Source: CAZTPJ01 sp964614515 (GTDB lineage Bacteria; Planctomycetota; Phycisphaerae; Phycisphaerales; UBA1924). From it: a DNA stretch of 64,000 bases. The stretch is taken from contig CAZTPJ010000008.1 in the NCBI GenBank assembly GCA_964614515.1, positions 1-64,000 of the forward strand, given 5' to 3'. Under the pieces are notes generated by a model. It made no database searches and had not been told where the DNA came from. It saw only the letters and a program-made list of their open reading frames with translations. Of the stretch, positions 24,044 to 34,400 are shown piece by piece (the first letter of the stretch is position 1; each line of letters begins with the position of its first letter). The position numbers and the translations under genes were made by a program.

Positions 24044-26806
24044 GTGGATCATTCGTGGATTACGTCCGAGGTCTTCTGGCCCAGCGCGCTGGGCGTAATT
24101 CCGGTCGCGCTCGCGGCGGCGGCGATCTGCCGGTGGACATGGTCCGGCCCGACGACGCGGCACGCGGTGTGGGTGGCCGTGCTCGCGAGTTTCCTTGTAC
24201 CCATGGCGCTGCTGCCGCTCGGGCTTCCGGGCTTGTTGCAGAGTCTGCGAACTGACGCCGATAGCGCTGCGGCTTCCGTGAATGAACGCACGCTTGTCGC
24301 GATCGAAAGCGAACTTGCCAAAGCCTCGACTGAGTCTCTCCCGCTGACGGCATCGCCGGTGAACGAAACCGCCGAGACGCAGCCTACGCCATCACCCGCA
24401 GAACGCGAATCCGCTTCGGTTCCGCCTTCGCGCGAGACGGCCGTCAAGCACCCGCAGTCAGTCGTGCGCGAGTCGCCCGCATTACGCCCACTTGAACCCA
24501 CGACGACCCGCGCGACAACCGAGCCTCGCCGCGAGCGGACAAGTCGCACCGCCAGTGAACGAACGCTTCGCGCAGCCGACACGGCATCCGCGCGTGCGAT
24601 GGATCAGCCGAGCGAAAGTTCATTGACGGAGACGCCGGTCGAATCGACATCGCCGCCGCGCATCATGGCCCGGGAATCGCCAACCGTTCAAGAGGCCGTG
24701 CCATCGTCTGCCCAGCCGATCCCCGCGACATCACGGCTGACCGCGGAGGCGTCATCCAGCTCCGTCGAAGGCGAAGCAGCGTCATCGCCGGCGACCGCCA
24801 CGACGGAGGATGACGCAACGGCAACGGTCGTGGCGAGCGGGACGTGGTCATCGCGGCTTGCTTCGCTGCGTCCGCGAGTCAATGCATGGCTCGATGGCGT
24901 GCAGAATGTCCGTCGTGCGATCACGTCACTGCCGCCGATGCCGACGACGATCTGGCTTGGCGGGGCGCTGGTGATCGCGCTGGTCACGGTGGCGCGGTTC
25001 GCGTGGATTCATCGCGTGCTGCGTGATTCGCTGCCGGGTTCTGCGCGTGTGCGTGATCTGGTGGCGGAAGAGGGCTCGCGCCTCGGCCTGGCGCGGTTGC
25101 CCGTGGTGCGCATGGTCAGCGCCCGCGTGTCGCCGATGGTCTGGTGCGGTCGCACATGCGTGCTGCTGCTGCCCGAGTGTCTGTGGGCGGAACTTGATGA
25201 AGCAGGCCGCCGCGCCGTGGTCGTTCATGAACTGGCGCACCTCAAGCGCCGCGACCACTGGGTGCGATGGGTTGAACTCGTCGTCTCGGTGCTGTATTGG
25301 TGGCATCCGGTGGTGTGGTGGGTTCGACGCCGGGTGCGCGAGGAATCAGACTTGTGCTGCGATGCGTGGGTCACGACGCTGATGCCGACGGGGCGCAGGT
25401 CGTACGCGCAGGCGCTGTTATGCACGAAGGCTTTTTTAGTCATGCCCGGTCAAGGCAGGCCCGCGTTGGGTCATGGCGCGTTGACTTCGGCGGGAAGGCG
25501 ATTTGCAAGGAGAGTCACCATGGTGATGAAAGGACGACCGTCTCCGAGGACGTCGATCTGGGGAACCGCCCTCTCGCTGGGGCTGTTGCTCGCGGCTGCG
25601 GCCGCCACGCCCATCCTGGCGTGTCCGCCGGATGAAAAGACCAAGGCGGAGCAGGCCGTGAAGGTCGAACTCGAGCGTCAAAAGGCGCTGGAGAAGGCTG
25701 AGCAGGCCCGCGCCAAGGCTCTGGCGCAGGCTGAAAAGGAGCGTCAACGCGCCCTGGAACGGGCCGATACGGAACGTCGGGCCGCGCTTGAAAGGGGACA
25801 GGTCGATCGCGAGGCCGCGCTTGCCAAAGCCCAGGTCGAACGCGCCAGAGCGCTGGAGCACGCCGAAGCCATGCGCCGCGCCGAGTTGGCCACGGCCGCG
25901 ACCGAACGCCTCAAGTCCGACCAGGTCAAGATTGAAGAAGAAGCCGCGACGACGTTCGAGCGCTTCATGCGCGATCGCGGCGAAGGCAGCGATGATTCGA
26001 CGGAACTGCTTCGACGCTTGCTCGAACGCATCGAACGACTCGAGAAACGGCTCGATTCGTTCGAGAACCGCGGCGCGCGAAGCGCGATGCCCGGGTCCGA
26101 TGGACTGGCCGCCGCGCAGAACTTCATGTCCGCCCCGTCCGCGCGTGGTTCGACCGTGACGGCCGTCACCCCGCCATCGGCCGCGACGCCGCAGCCGACG
26201 CCTCGATCCGCATCGACCAGCGTTGGCTCTGGCGGTGGCGGAGGATTCTTCACGGCCACCAGCCCCACCGCCGCGCCGACGACGGAGCGCAGCAGCCGCC
26301 AATACACCCTGCCCAAGGGCAAACTTGAACTGCTCAACCAACTCATGATCCGCGAGGATGTCCCTGTCCTCGTGTCGCCGTCGTCGAACTCGATCACGGT
26401 TCATGGCACGGCCGAGCAGCACGCCATCTTCAAAGCGTTCATCGACATGATTCATCCAACAAGCGGAAGCGCGCCCGCACCCACGGCACAGCCGGGCGCG
26501 GCCGGCTCACGTTCGGGTCGAGTTTCGACAACGAACGTGTACGCGGCGGATCTTCAGTCAACCGTCGCGAGCCTGCAACACCGGGCGGAGCAACTGCAAT
26601 CTCACAGCACCGCGATTCAGTCCGTGATGGACCGGTTGAAGTATCGCGCGGCCAAGGCCGACGAAGCCGAAAAGCAGCAGATTCACAAGGAAATGGAGCG
26701 TTTGGTGGCGGAAATGGCGCAGGTTCAAGTGCGGGCGGCTGAACTTCGCGCCCACGCGGACAAGCACGCGGAGCACAACGACGTGAAGGCCGCCGAGGCC
26801 AGGTAA
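24044..26806 (+). CDS. BlaR1/MecR1-like M56 membrane metalloprotease with coiled-coil C-terminus
   Basis: 920-residue membrane protease paired with the BlaI-like repressor. Zinc site HELAHLKRRDH (about residue 394) with the family pattern WWHPVVWWVRRRVREESDLCCD. N-terminal helices (about 10-65) are followed by a 200-residue Ser/Thr/Pro/Glu-rich stretch (about 80-290), unusual for the family, then helix and protease domain. A further membrane segment (about 503-526, LSLGLLLAAAAATPILA) leads into a long Lys/Arg/Glu/Ala coiled coil (530-650), a small domain resembling secretin-type N domains (LELLNQLMIREDVPVLVSPS, near 765) and a last coil. The penicillin-binding sensor of true BlaR1 is absent, so the signal is unlikely to be a beta-lactam. 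GTG start, probable co-transcription with the repressor. Confidence 0.85.
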   Translation: MDHSWITSEVFWPSALGVIPVALAAAAICRWTWSGPTTRHAVWVAVLASFLVPMALLPLGLPGLLQSLRTDADSAAASVNERTLVAIESELAKASTESLPLTASPVNETAETQPTPSPAERESASVPPSRETAVKHPQSVVRESPALRPLEPTTTRATTEPRRERTSRTASERTLRAADTASARAMDQPSESSLTETPVESTSPPRIMARESPTVQEAVPSSAQPIPATSRLTAEASSSSVEGEAASSPATATTEDDATATVVASGTWSSRLASLRPRVNAWLDGVQNVRRAITSLPPMPTTIWLGGALVIALVTVARFAWIHRVLRDSLPGSARVRDLVAEEGSRLGLARLPVVRMVSARVSPMVWCGRTCVLLLPECLWAELDEAGRRAVVVHELAHLKRRDHWVRWVELVVSVLYWWHPVVWWVRRRVREESDLCCDAWVTTLMPTGRRSYAQALLCTKAFLVMPGQGRPALGHGALTSAGRRFARRVTMVMKGRPSPRTSIWGTALSLGLLLAAAAATPILACPPDEKTKAEQAVKVELERQKALEKAEQARAKALAQAEKERQRALERADTERRAALERGQVDREAALAKAQVERARALEHAEAMRRAELATAATERLKSDQVKIEEEAATTFERFMRDRGEGSDDSTELLRRLLERIERLEKRLDSFENRGARSAMPGSDGLAAAQNFMSAPSARGSTVTAVTPPSAATPQPTPRSASTSVGSGGGGGFFTATSPTAAPTTERSSRQYTLPKGKLELLNQLMIREDVPVLVSPSSNSITVHGTAEQHAIFKAFIDMIHPTSGSAPAPTAQPGAAGSRSGRVSTTNVYAADLQSTVASLQHRAEQLQSHSTAIQSVMDRLKYRAAKADEAEKQQIHKEMERLVAEMAQVQVRAAELRAHADKHAEHNDVKAAEAR

Positions 26807-26905
26807 GTCGAACGAATCAGCAGCGATTGATGTCGGCGCCGCGCGAATCGTGGGGGTCGCGCATTGCCGGGGCTATCGGTGCGGACAGAATCGCCTTCCC
26901 CCATA

Positions 26906-26944
26906 CCGCGTGCCGGGCCACCGCAAGGTGCGCCCGGCACGCGG
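26906..26944 (+). terminator. very stable hairpin between the M56 protease and TPR genes
   Basis: CCGCGTGCCGGGC pairs perfectly with GCCCGGCACGCGG (13 bp), capped by CACC/GGTG and a GCAA tetraloop, with one bulged C. It lies 100 bp after the protease stop. No U-tract follows on either strand, so it may be a pause or protective hairpin rather than a true intrinsic terminator. The remainder of this 227-bp gap holds nothing else that I can support. Confidence 0.5.
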
Positions 26945-27033
26945 GGGGGCTTTGCGAAGGGCGGGACGGATCGCGTGGTGAACACGACATCGAACGGATG
27001 CGAGCGGGAATGCAACGAACCGGGAGACAGGCG

Positions 27034-30000
27034 ATGAGACACCCACATGTGATCGCGATCGGATGGCTCGCGACAATCGTGCCGGCATTTGCGCTGCCGA
27101 GTGCGGCCACCGGCGCGACACTCACGCAACAACCCGCGACCGAAGATGCGCTGCGTGCCTATCACACGGCCAACGGCCTGATGGCGCGCGGCCTTCATCC
27201 CCTCGCCGAACAGGAATATCGAAACTTCCTCAGCGCCAACCCAACACACTCAAAGGCGCCCGCCGCGAGATACGGCCTGGCCCTCTCGCTCTTCAAGCAG
27301 GGCAAGGCGAATGAAGCGGAGCGAGAGATTCGGCAAGTCCTCGACGTGCGCGGGTTTGAGTTCGCGGCCGAGTCGCGAGCGCTGCTTGGGCAGTGTCTGC
27401 TGGCACTCAAGCGCGATGCCGAGGCCGCGGAACAACTCAGCATCGTCGTTCGAGATCACTCGCAGCACGCCATCGCGCCCGCGGCCGGGGCGATGGCCGT
27501 CGAGGCCCTGCATCGCGCTGGCAAGGCGGAGGCGGCGGCGAATCTTGCGGCGGACGTGCGCAGGCGGTGGCCCGAGCATCCGCTGGGCGATCGCGTGGCA
27601 TTGTTTCATGGCCTGTCGCTGATGCAGCAGAAGCAGTGGCCCGCGGCCGGAGCGTGCTTTGAGGATGCGATCACGTCGTGGCCCTCGTCGCCATTGGCGT
27701 CACACGCGAAACTGCGTCTGGCGCAATGCCTGCATCAGTCGGGCGAACTCGATCGCGCGGCGCGGGCGTATCGCGAGTGTCTGACGGGTCAGCCGGTCGA
27801 GGGCGCCTCGCCCGCGATGCTCGGGCTGGCGGGCGTGTTGCATGAGCAGAAGTCATACGCGGAATGCGGACGCGTACTCGATCAACTGCTGACGCGAGAA
27901 CGCGACGACAACATCCGGCGCGACGCGACGCTGCTGCGGGCGAGAGTCTGGCTTGATGCGGGCGAACCAGCGAAGGCGCGAGACATGCTGCGACCGCTCG
28001 TCGCAGATGCCCCCAACAACGTCGAAGAGAGTGCTCGCGCCGATGAAGTCGCGTACTGGTACGCCAAGTCGCTGCTGCGGCTCGACGATGCCGCCACGGC
28101 CGCTGATGTACTCGCAACGGCACTCGCGGCTCATCCACAAAGCCCACTCCTGGCGGAAATGAAGTACGACCGCGGTGTGGCGCTGCTGCGCGCGGGCGAT
28201 GCGGCCGGCGCGGCCGAGGCCATGCGCGACTTTCATTCACAGCACGCGGCTCATGCGCTGGTGGCGGCATCGCTGCACGCGGAAGCGTCGGCCCTTCGCC
28301 AACTTGGGCGACATGACGAGTCGTTGGCTGCGGGCGAAGCCTTCTTGCGCGAGTTTGCCGAACATGAACTGGCCGGCGATGTGGCCGAGATGCGGGCGGA
28401 ATCGCTGGCGGCGCTGGGTCGTGGCGATGCGACCGGGGCGTTCGAACGTCTTGCGCACGATTCAACCGACAAGGCGCGAGCGGATCGCGCCTCGCTGCGG
28501 CTTGCCGCGCTGCACATGGCCGATGGCGCACCGGAGAAGGCCGAGGCGCTGCTACGGCCGCTGGCGCGAGGTCGGCGCACGCCGGTCGAGCATCACGCCG
28601 CGCTGCTCATGCTCGGCATCATCGCGTTTGACGCGGGGCGTGATGATGAAGCGCAGCAGATGCTCACCGACTATCTGGCGCTGAATCCCGAAGCGTCCGA
28701 AGCGGACGCGGCGAAACTTCGCCTTGGCCTGGCGCACGCGCGGCGCGGCAAGCACGCCGAGGCGCTGGCCATGTTCGATGAACTCTTGCGGGCGCATCCA
28801 CGCAGTGAGCATCGAGTCCAGGCGATGTTCGAGCGCGGTCAGGCGCTGACAGCGCTGAAGCGCGACGATGATGCGCGGGTGGCCTTTGAGGCCGTGCTGC
28901 GCGAAGCGGAAGACTCGCGATTCGCGGCCCACGCGCGATATCACCTCGGCACGCTGGCACGCGCAACCGGAGATGCGGAGGCTGCCCTCACACATTTTGA
29001 AGCCGCGGCCAATGCCCCGGCCCTCGCCGGCGAAGCCCGCCTGGCGATGGCGGATCTCCTCGTGCAACTCGGCCGACATGCTCAGGCGCAGCGTGTGCTC
29101 GATGCTGTGCTCAGCGCGGAGGATACGGCCATCGCGGCCCAGGCACACGCGCGAAGGGCCATCGCGATCGCGCGGCAGGGCCGCCATGAAGAGGCGCTCT
29201 CGTCGCTTGAGTCCGCGATCGCGGCGCGCGAACTGCCGCCATCGCTGCGCGATGCCGTGGCGTATGAGCGTGCCTGGACCCTGCGCGAACTTGGACAACT
29301 CAATGAGGCCCGCGAAGCGTTTGATCGCGTGCGACAGTCGGCTTCGAGTGAATCACTGCGCGATCACGCCGTCGTGGACATCGCGGACCTCGACGCTCGC
29401 GCGGAGAAGCACGAGGCCGCCGCCGCGGCGCTGCGCGAACTGCTGCGGAAGCCGTCGCTCAATGATCCATCACACGCGGCGCTGCGCGGGCGGGCGATGT
29501 ATCTCCTTGGCGTCAGCGCGCTGCGGCTGGAGCGCTTTGATGAGGCCGCAGAGCACATGGAGCGGTTTCTCGCGGGCGCCAGCGACACAGCGCTGACGGC
29601 CTCGGCGTGCGCCATCGCCGGCGAGGCGCAGTTTCGCCTCAATCGACTCACACGCGCGATCGAACTGTTGCGACGCGTGGCGGATGAGTTTCCCAAGGAT
29701 CCGGCCGCGCCGGCCGCGATGCTGCGCCTGGGCGAGTCGCTCGCCGTGCTTCAACGCTGGGCGGAGAGCGAGCGGGTCTTCGCCCGATTCCTGTCTGACC
29801 ACCCGGCGAGCGACGCCTGGCCGCAGGCGCGTTTCGGACTCGGCTGGGCGAAGGAGAATCAAGGCCGTCACGCCGACGCGATGAACGAGTATTCGCAGAT
29901 CGTCGCGCGGCACAGCGGACCCACGGCCGCGCGGGCGCAGTTCCAGATCGGCCAGTGCCTCTTCGCCGCGAAGCGCTTTGACGAAGCGGCGCGCGAACTG

Positions 30001-30207
30001 CTTCGCGTGGACATCTTGTACGCGTATCCGGATTGGAGCGCGGCCGCGCTATATGAAGCCGGCCGATGCTTTGAAGCCATGAATGATCTGCCTGGCGCAC
30101 GGCAGCAGTATCAACAAGTCATCGACAGATTCGGCCAATCCAAGTGGGCCACGCTCGCGGCGCAGCGACTGGCCAGCGCACGGCCCGCACCGGTCCCCGG
30201 CCGATAG
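27034..30207 (+). CDS. large exported tetratricopeptide-repeat protein
   Basis: 1057 residues, composed almost entirely of TPR-like helix pairs of about 34-37 residues (for example AEQEYRNFLSANPTHSKAPA, AAREL/CLFAAKRFDEAARELL). A signal peptide (HVIAIGWLATIVPAFALPSAA) places it in the periplasm. The repeats near the start (LAEQEYRNFLSANPT) and end (FGQSKWATLAAQRLASA) resemble YbgF/CpoB and outer-membrane assembly lipoprotein TPRs, which in the Tol system sit beside ExbB/ExbD-like proteins. ATG chosen with GGGAGACAGG upstream; the longer frame crosses a strong hairpin. First gene of an operon with exbB, exbD and a PD40/toroid fusion (21-bp gap to exbB). Likely a scaffold for protein contacts. 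Confidence 0.85.
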   Translation: MRHPHVIAIGWLATIVPAFALPSAATGATLTQQPATEDALRAYHTANGLMARGLHPLAEQEYRNFLSANPTHSKAPAARYGLALSLFKQGKANEAEREIRQVLDVRGFEFAAESRALLGQCLLALKRDAEAAEQLSIVVRDHSQHAIAPAAGAMAVEALHRAGKAEAAANLAADVRRRWPEHPLGDRVALFHGLSLMQQKQWPAAGACFEDAITSWPSSPLASHAKLRLAQCLHQSGELDRAARAYRECLTGQPVEGASPAMLGLAGVLHEQKSYAECGRVLDQLLTRERDDNIRRDATLLRARVWLDAGEPAKARDMLRPLVADAPNNVEESARADEVAYWYAKSLLRLDDAATAADVLATALAAHPQSPLLAEMKYDRGVALLRAGDAAGAAEAMRDFHSQHAAHALVAASLHAEASALRQLGRHDESLAAGEAFLREFAEHELAGDVAEMRAESLAALGRGDATGAFERLAHDSTDKARADRASLRLAALHMADGAPEKAEALLRPLARGRRTPVEHHAALLMLGIIAFDAGRDDEAQQMLTDYLALNPEASEADAAKLRLGLAHARRGKHAEALAMFDELLRAHPRSEHRVQAMFERGQALTALKRDDDARVAFEAVLREAEDSRFAAHARYHLGTLARATGDAEAALTHFEAAANAPALAGEARLAMADLLVQLGRHAQAQRVLDAVLSAEDTAIAAQAHARRAIAIARQGRHEEALSSLESAIAARELPPSLRDAVAYERAWTLRELGQLNEAREAFDRVRQSASSESLRDHAVVDIADLDARAEKHEAAAAALRELLRKPSLNDPSHAALRGRAMYLLGVSALRLERFDEAAEHMERFLAGASDTALTASACAIAGEAQFRLNRLTRAIELLRRVADEFPKDPAAPAAMLRLGESLAVLQRWAESERVFARFLSDHPASDAWPQARFGLGWAKENQGRHADAMNEYSQIVARHSGPTAARAQFQIGQCLFAAKRFDEAARELLRVDILYAYPDWSAAALYEAGRCFEAMNDLPGARQQYQQVIDRFGQSKWATLAAQRLASARPAPVPGR

Positions 30208-30228
30208 CCCCGACACCAGGAGTCAATC

Positions 30229-31014
30229 ATGACACTCAGCATCCTGTCCATCATCGCGCAGGCGCAGCCCGCGACGCCCGCGCCCGCGAGCCAACTGCCC
30301 TCCGTCCTCGACTTCGCCCTCAAAGGCGGACCGGTGATGATTCCCATCGCGATCTTCTCGCTGGTGGGGCTTGCCGTGCTTGTCGAGCGACTCGTGAAAC
30401 TGCGCCGGCGAGTCGTGCTGCCGCCGGGGCTTGTCGACCAACTCCGGCCGTTGCTTGAGCAGCGCGGAGACACACGCGCGGCCGTGCAAGTCTGCCAGAC
30501 GAACCCGTCGCCGCTGGCGCGAGTGCTGAGCGTGGGCATTCGCCGGCTGGGCGAACCCGAAGAGGCGCTGACTCGCCACATTCAAGAGGCGGGCGAGCGC
30601 GAGATTCCGATTCTGCGTTCGCGCCTTCGCATGTTGGCCGTGATCGCCTCGGTCGCGCCGCTGCTTGGCCTGCTCGGCACGATTCTGGGCATGATTACGG
30701 CGTTCAAGACGGTCGCGGCCTCGGGCGATGCGCTGGGGCGAACGGAACTGCTCGCGCAAGGCATCTATGAAGCGATGATCACCACCGCCGCGGGACTCGT
30801 CGTCGCCATCCCCGCGCTGATCGCGTATCACTGGCTCTCATCGCGCGTGGAACTGCTCGTGGCCGAGATCGACCGCGTGACGGTTGAGTTCATCGAAGAG
30901 TTCGGCGTGAAGACAATCGCCTCGCGTCCCACGGCCGCGCCACAAAGCGCCGCCCCCGCCCCCAAGCCGACCGGCGATCCCACCGACGGCGTGCTCACCC
31001 CCGCGATGGCGTAA
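30229..31014 (+). CDS. exbB: MotA/TolQ/ExbB proton channel family protein
   Basis: 261-residue inner-membrane subunit of a proton-driven motor. Three membrane helices are visible: GGPVMIPIAIFSLVGLAVLV (about 30-52), VIASVAPLLGLLGTILGMI (about 137-158) and TTAAGLVVAIPALIAYHWL (about 186-205), with the large cytoplasmic loop typical of ExbB. The conserved LLGLLGTILGMI/TTAAGLVVAIPA pair lines the proton path with an Asp from ExbD. Forms a pentamer that turns or moves the ExbD dimer and drives an outer partner. Starts 21 bp after the TPR gene and precedes exbD by 16 bp, so it is one operon. Confidence 0.93.
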   Translation: MTLSILSIIAQAQPATPAPASQLPSVLDFALKGGPVMIPIAIFSLVGLAVLVERLVKLRRRVVLPPGLVDQLRPLLEQRGDTRAAVQVCQTNPSPLARVLSVGIRRLGEPEEALTRHIQEAGEREIPILRSRLRMLAVIASVAPLLGLLGTILGMITAFKTVAASGDALGRTELLAQGIYEAMITTAAGLVVAIPALIAYHWLSSRVELLVAEIDRVTVEFIEEFGVKTIASRPTAAPQSAAPAPKPTGDPTDGVLTPAMA

Positions 31015-31030
31015 CAAAGGAACCCGCCCC

Positions 31031-31441
31031 ATGCCCATTCGCGTGAAAGATATTGACCATGGTGCGGCCGTCGAGATGACGCCAATCATCGACATGGTCT
31101 TTCTGCTCTTGATCTTCTTCCTGGTGGCGACGACGTTTCATCAGTCTGAGCGTGAGATGAAGATCGCCCTGCCCGTGGCGGCATCCGCCGAACCGATCAG
31201 CATGTCGCTGCGGGAACTGGTGATCAACGTCGATGAAGCGGGCGCGGCGTATGTCGGCGGACGCCCGGTCTCGCATGAAGATCTCGCGGCGATCGTGAGC
31301 CAGGCCGTCGCCGCCAACGCGGAGCAGAAGGTGACGGTTCGCGGCGATCGCAACACGGCCTACGCGAATGTCGTGCGCGTGCTGGACATCTGCAAGACAT
31401 CGGGGATTCAGGAGCCGTATCTGGACACGGTGCTCGAGTGA
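31031..31441 (+). CDS. exbD: ExbD/TolR-family biopolymer transport protein
   Basis: 136-residue single-pass partner of ExbB. The helix MTPIIDMVFLLLIFFLVATT (about 16-35) carries the essential membrane Asp. The periplasmic domain (about 45-136) has ELVINVDEAGAAYVGGRPVS and VTVRGDRNTAYANVVRVLD, the peptidoglycan-binding TolR/ExbD fold. Converts the proton gradient into movement together with ExbB. The GTG that overlaps its stop codon, or the ATG 20 bp later, begins the next gene, so coupling to the fusion protein is likely. Confidence 0.93.
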   Translation: MPIRVKDIDHGAAVEMTPIIDMVFLLLIFFLVATTFHQSEREMKIALPVAASAEPISMSLRELVINVDEAGAAYVGGRPVSHEDLAAIVSQAVAANAEQKVTVRGDRNTAYANVVRVLDICKTSGIQEPYLDTVLE

Positions 31442-31461
31442 GGCATCGCGGAGCGGGCGTG

Positions 31462-34400
31462 ATGAAGCGACTGACGACCCTCATCTTGATTGCCAGTCTG
31501 ATCGCGTCGGCGGCGGTGGTCGGGTGGCTCGTTGCGCCACAGCGCGTGACCTATTACACCGACGGTCAGTCGCTGCGCGAAGAGGCGAGTCGCGTTTCGC
31601 CGCGCGATGTGCTGTGGGAGCCGCCCACGCGGCTTGGCGATGCGATCAACTCCGCGGGCGAGGACTATGAGCCGCGCGTTTCGCTCGACGGCACGACGCT
31701 CTTTTTCGTGCGCGGCAAGCCGGGACACAACGCGGACATCTGGTGGGCGCGCATGACGCCGATGGGCTGGAGCGAGCCATCCCTGCTGCATGAAGTCAAC
31801 TCTCCATCCGATGACCTCGGTCCCATGCCCAACCACGATGGCACCGCGCTCTACTTCTACAGCGATCGCGAGGGTGGACACGGCGGATACGACCTGTGGA
31901 TGGCGCAACGAAACGCCGACACATGGTCGCAGCCAGTGAATCTCGGTTCGCACGTCAACACGCCGTACAACGAATACGGCCCGGCCATCACGCCCGACGG
32001 CCGCACGCTCTACTTCGCCAGCAATCGCCCGCGCGAGGGCGATACGGACCCCACGCCCGCCGGCGCATGGCCCGCCACCATTCGCGAGGAGTTTCACCGC
32101 AGAACCTATGACCTGTACGCCGCGAGCGTGACCGCCGCGGGCATCGGCCAGCCCACGCCGGTTGATGAACTCAACACGCCACACAATGAAGGCGCCCCGG
32201 CCGTGAGTCCCGGCGGAGACTTCCTGTACTTCGCGTCTGATCGTCCTGGCGGTGCGGGGGGGTATGACCTGTATCGTTCACGCCGCACGAATGGCACGCA
32301 CGCCCGCGCGGAGAACCTCGGCCCGGCGATCAACACCGCGGCCAACGAACTCGATCCGACGCTGGCGTGGGGCGGCTTTGCGCTGTACTTCAGTTCCGAC
32401 CGACCGCGCGCTGGCTCTGCGCCCGACGCCCCACGCGAGTATGACCTGTTCCACAGCTGCTCGCGCGAGGTGTACATCGAGCGCCAGATGCTCGCGGCGG
32501 AGATCGACTGGACCGCGATTCTGCCGTGGCTGTGGTGGCTGCTCGTGCTGCTGCTGCTGGCGATTCTGCTGTGGCTGCTTTCGCGTCTGCATTCGTCGGA
32601 GCGATATCGCAAACTCAGCCTGCTTGCGAAGTGTCTCATTCTGTCGCTGTTGGCGCACGCTTTGATCCTGCTGTGTCTAGGACTCTGGCAGGTGGGCGGC
32701 GCGATCGAAGGCATGATGCGGCGATCGGGCGGCGTGCGTGTGGCGCTGGTGTCGCCGGCCGGGGCGGATTCGATCGCGCGTCAGATCCGCGGCGAGTTCA
32801 CGCACTCTACGTTGCAACCCGCGTCAATGCCCATCGAGCGATCCATACTCGACATGCCCGAGCCGATGCGCATCGAGTCCACGTTCGCCGCGCCGCCGGT
32901 GATGGCGCGAATCGAATCCGTCACGGCCACGCCATCTGACGCCTCGCCGACGATGCCCTCGCGTCCCGACGCATCAACGCCCCCCCCTGACGTTGTCACA
33001 GCGCTCGACATGCCCGCGCCCGCCCAGCCCACGCCGCAATCCCACGCCGAGAGCCAGCCGCAGGTGAGCGCGGACCTCGCCGCGGCCGCGCCCGCGTCGC
33101 GACCGATCGTCAACGAATCCACGGCCTCGCCGCGAGCGGAGCTCTCCCCGGCCGCGCCCACATCGCTGGTCGCAGCCGCGAGCGATCGTGCATCAGAAGT
33201 TTCCGATTCATCGCCGACGATGCCATCACTTCGAGCGATGCCCGCCGCGACCGAACCTGCGCCGGCCGCGACCGAGATCGACCTGCGCATCGCCGATGCG
33301 GCGCCGCGCGAGGCGCAGCCGGATGTCGAATCTCGCGTTCCCGCGGCAGCGATCGAAGCCTCGCGCCCGGATGCCGCGTTCGTTCATGCCGCGCCCCCGC
33401 CGCCGTCGATGGAGGCGATGGACCGCGAGTCGCCCGCGTTTGATGCATCCAGCGTGGTTCCCGCGCGTACCGCGACCACGAACACCGCCGATGCAGCGCC
33501 CGCGCCGACGCGACTCACGCTCGACCTGTCCCCACCCGTGCCGTCAGCCTCACCCGAGATTGGACTCGCGCTGGACATCCCGCACGAGTCCGCAGCGAGC
33601 AGCGCGGAGGATGCGGCGCTCGAGATCGGCGGCACCACGGCCACACCGCGCCTGCAACCCGGGATGGACCACGCGCCGCGTGCTGCACTGCGCCCGGATG
33701 CGACGATCGACTCCGCGATGGATGTGATGGCGCTGGTTCCGACAGAGCCGCGAACGCAGCCAACCGAGGCCGTGCCTTCACCGCTGGCCGCGGTGTTCGA
33801 TGTCGTGCCGCCGCTTGATGCGCCATCGCTGGATCTGTCGCTCAGCGCCCCGGCCGAGCAGTCCCCGCCGGAGGATCACTTCGCCCAGCGTGCGCCGGAG
33901 GTTCGCGAGGCGATCATCGAGCGCATGGGCGGGAGCGACGAGACCGAGCAGGCCGTGGCCCGGGCGCTGGATTGGCTGATGCGCCATCAGTCGGACGATG
34001 GGCGCTGGTCGAGTCGCAGGTTCGATCACGCATGCAACGGCTGCGGCGGGCATTCGAGCGTGACATCGGATGTCGCGGTGACGTCGCTGGCGATTCTCGC
34101 GTTTCTCGGCGCGGATCACACGCATGTGAAGGATGGGCCGTATCGCGATCACGTCGCCAGGGCCGTGGATTGGTTGCTTGCGCAGCAGTCAGAATCCGGC
34201 GACCTTCGCGGGGAGGAGACGATGTACAGCCACGGCATCGCGGGCATCGCGATCGCCGAGGCGTATGGGATGACGCGCGATCCACGGCTGCGCCGGCACG
34301 TCGAACGCATGGTTGAGTTCACCGTGGCCGCGCGAAATCGCCGCCTCGGCGGGTGGCGATATGAACCCGGACAGGTGGGCGACACATCGGTGCTGGGTTG

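Noticed and set aside
24044..26806. Genuine beta-lactam sensor BlaR1
   Set aside because: No SxxK/SxN/KTG transpeptidase motifs in the C-terminal part.
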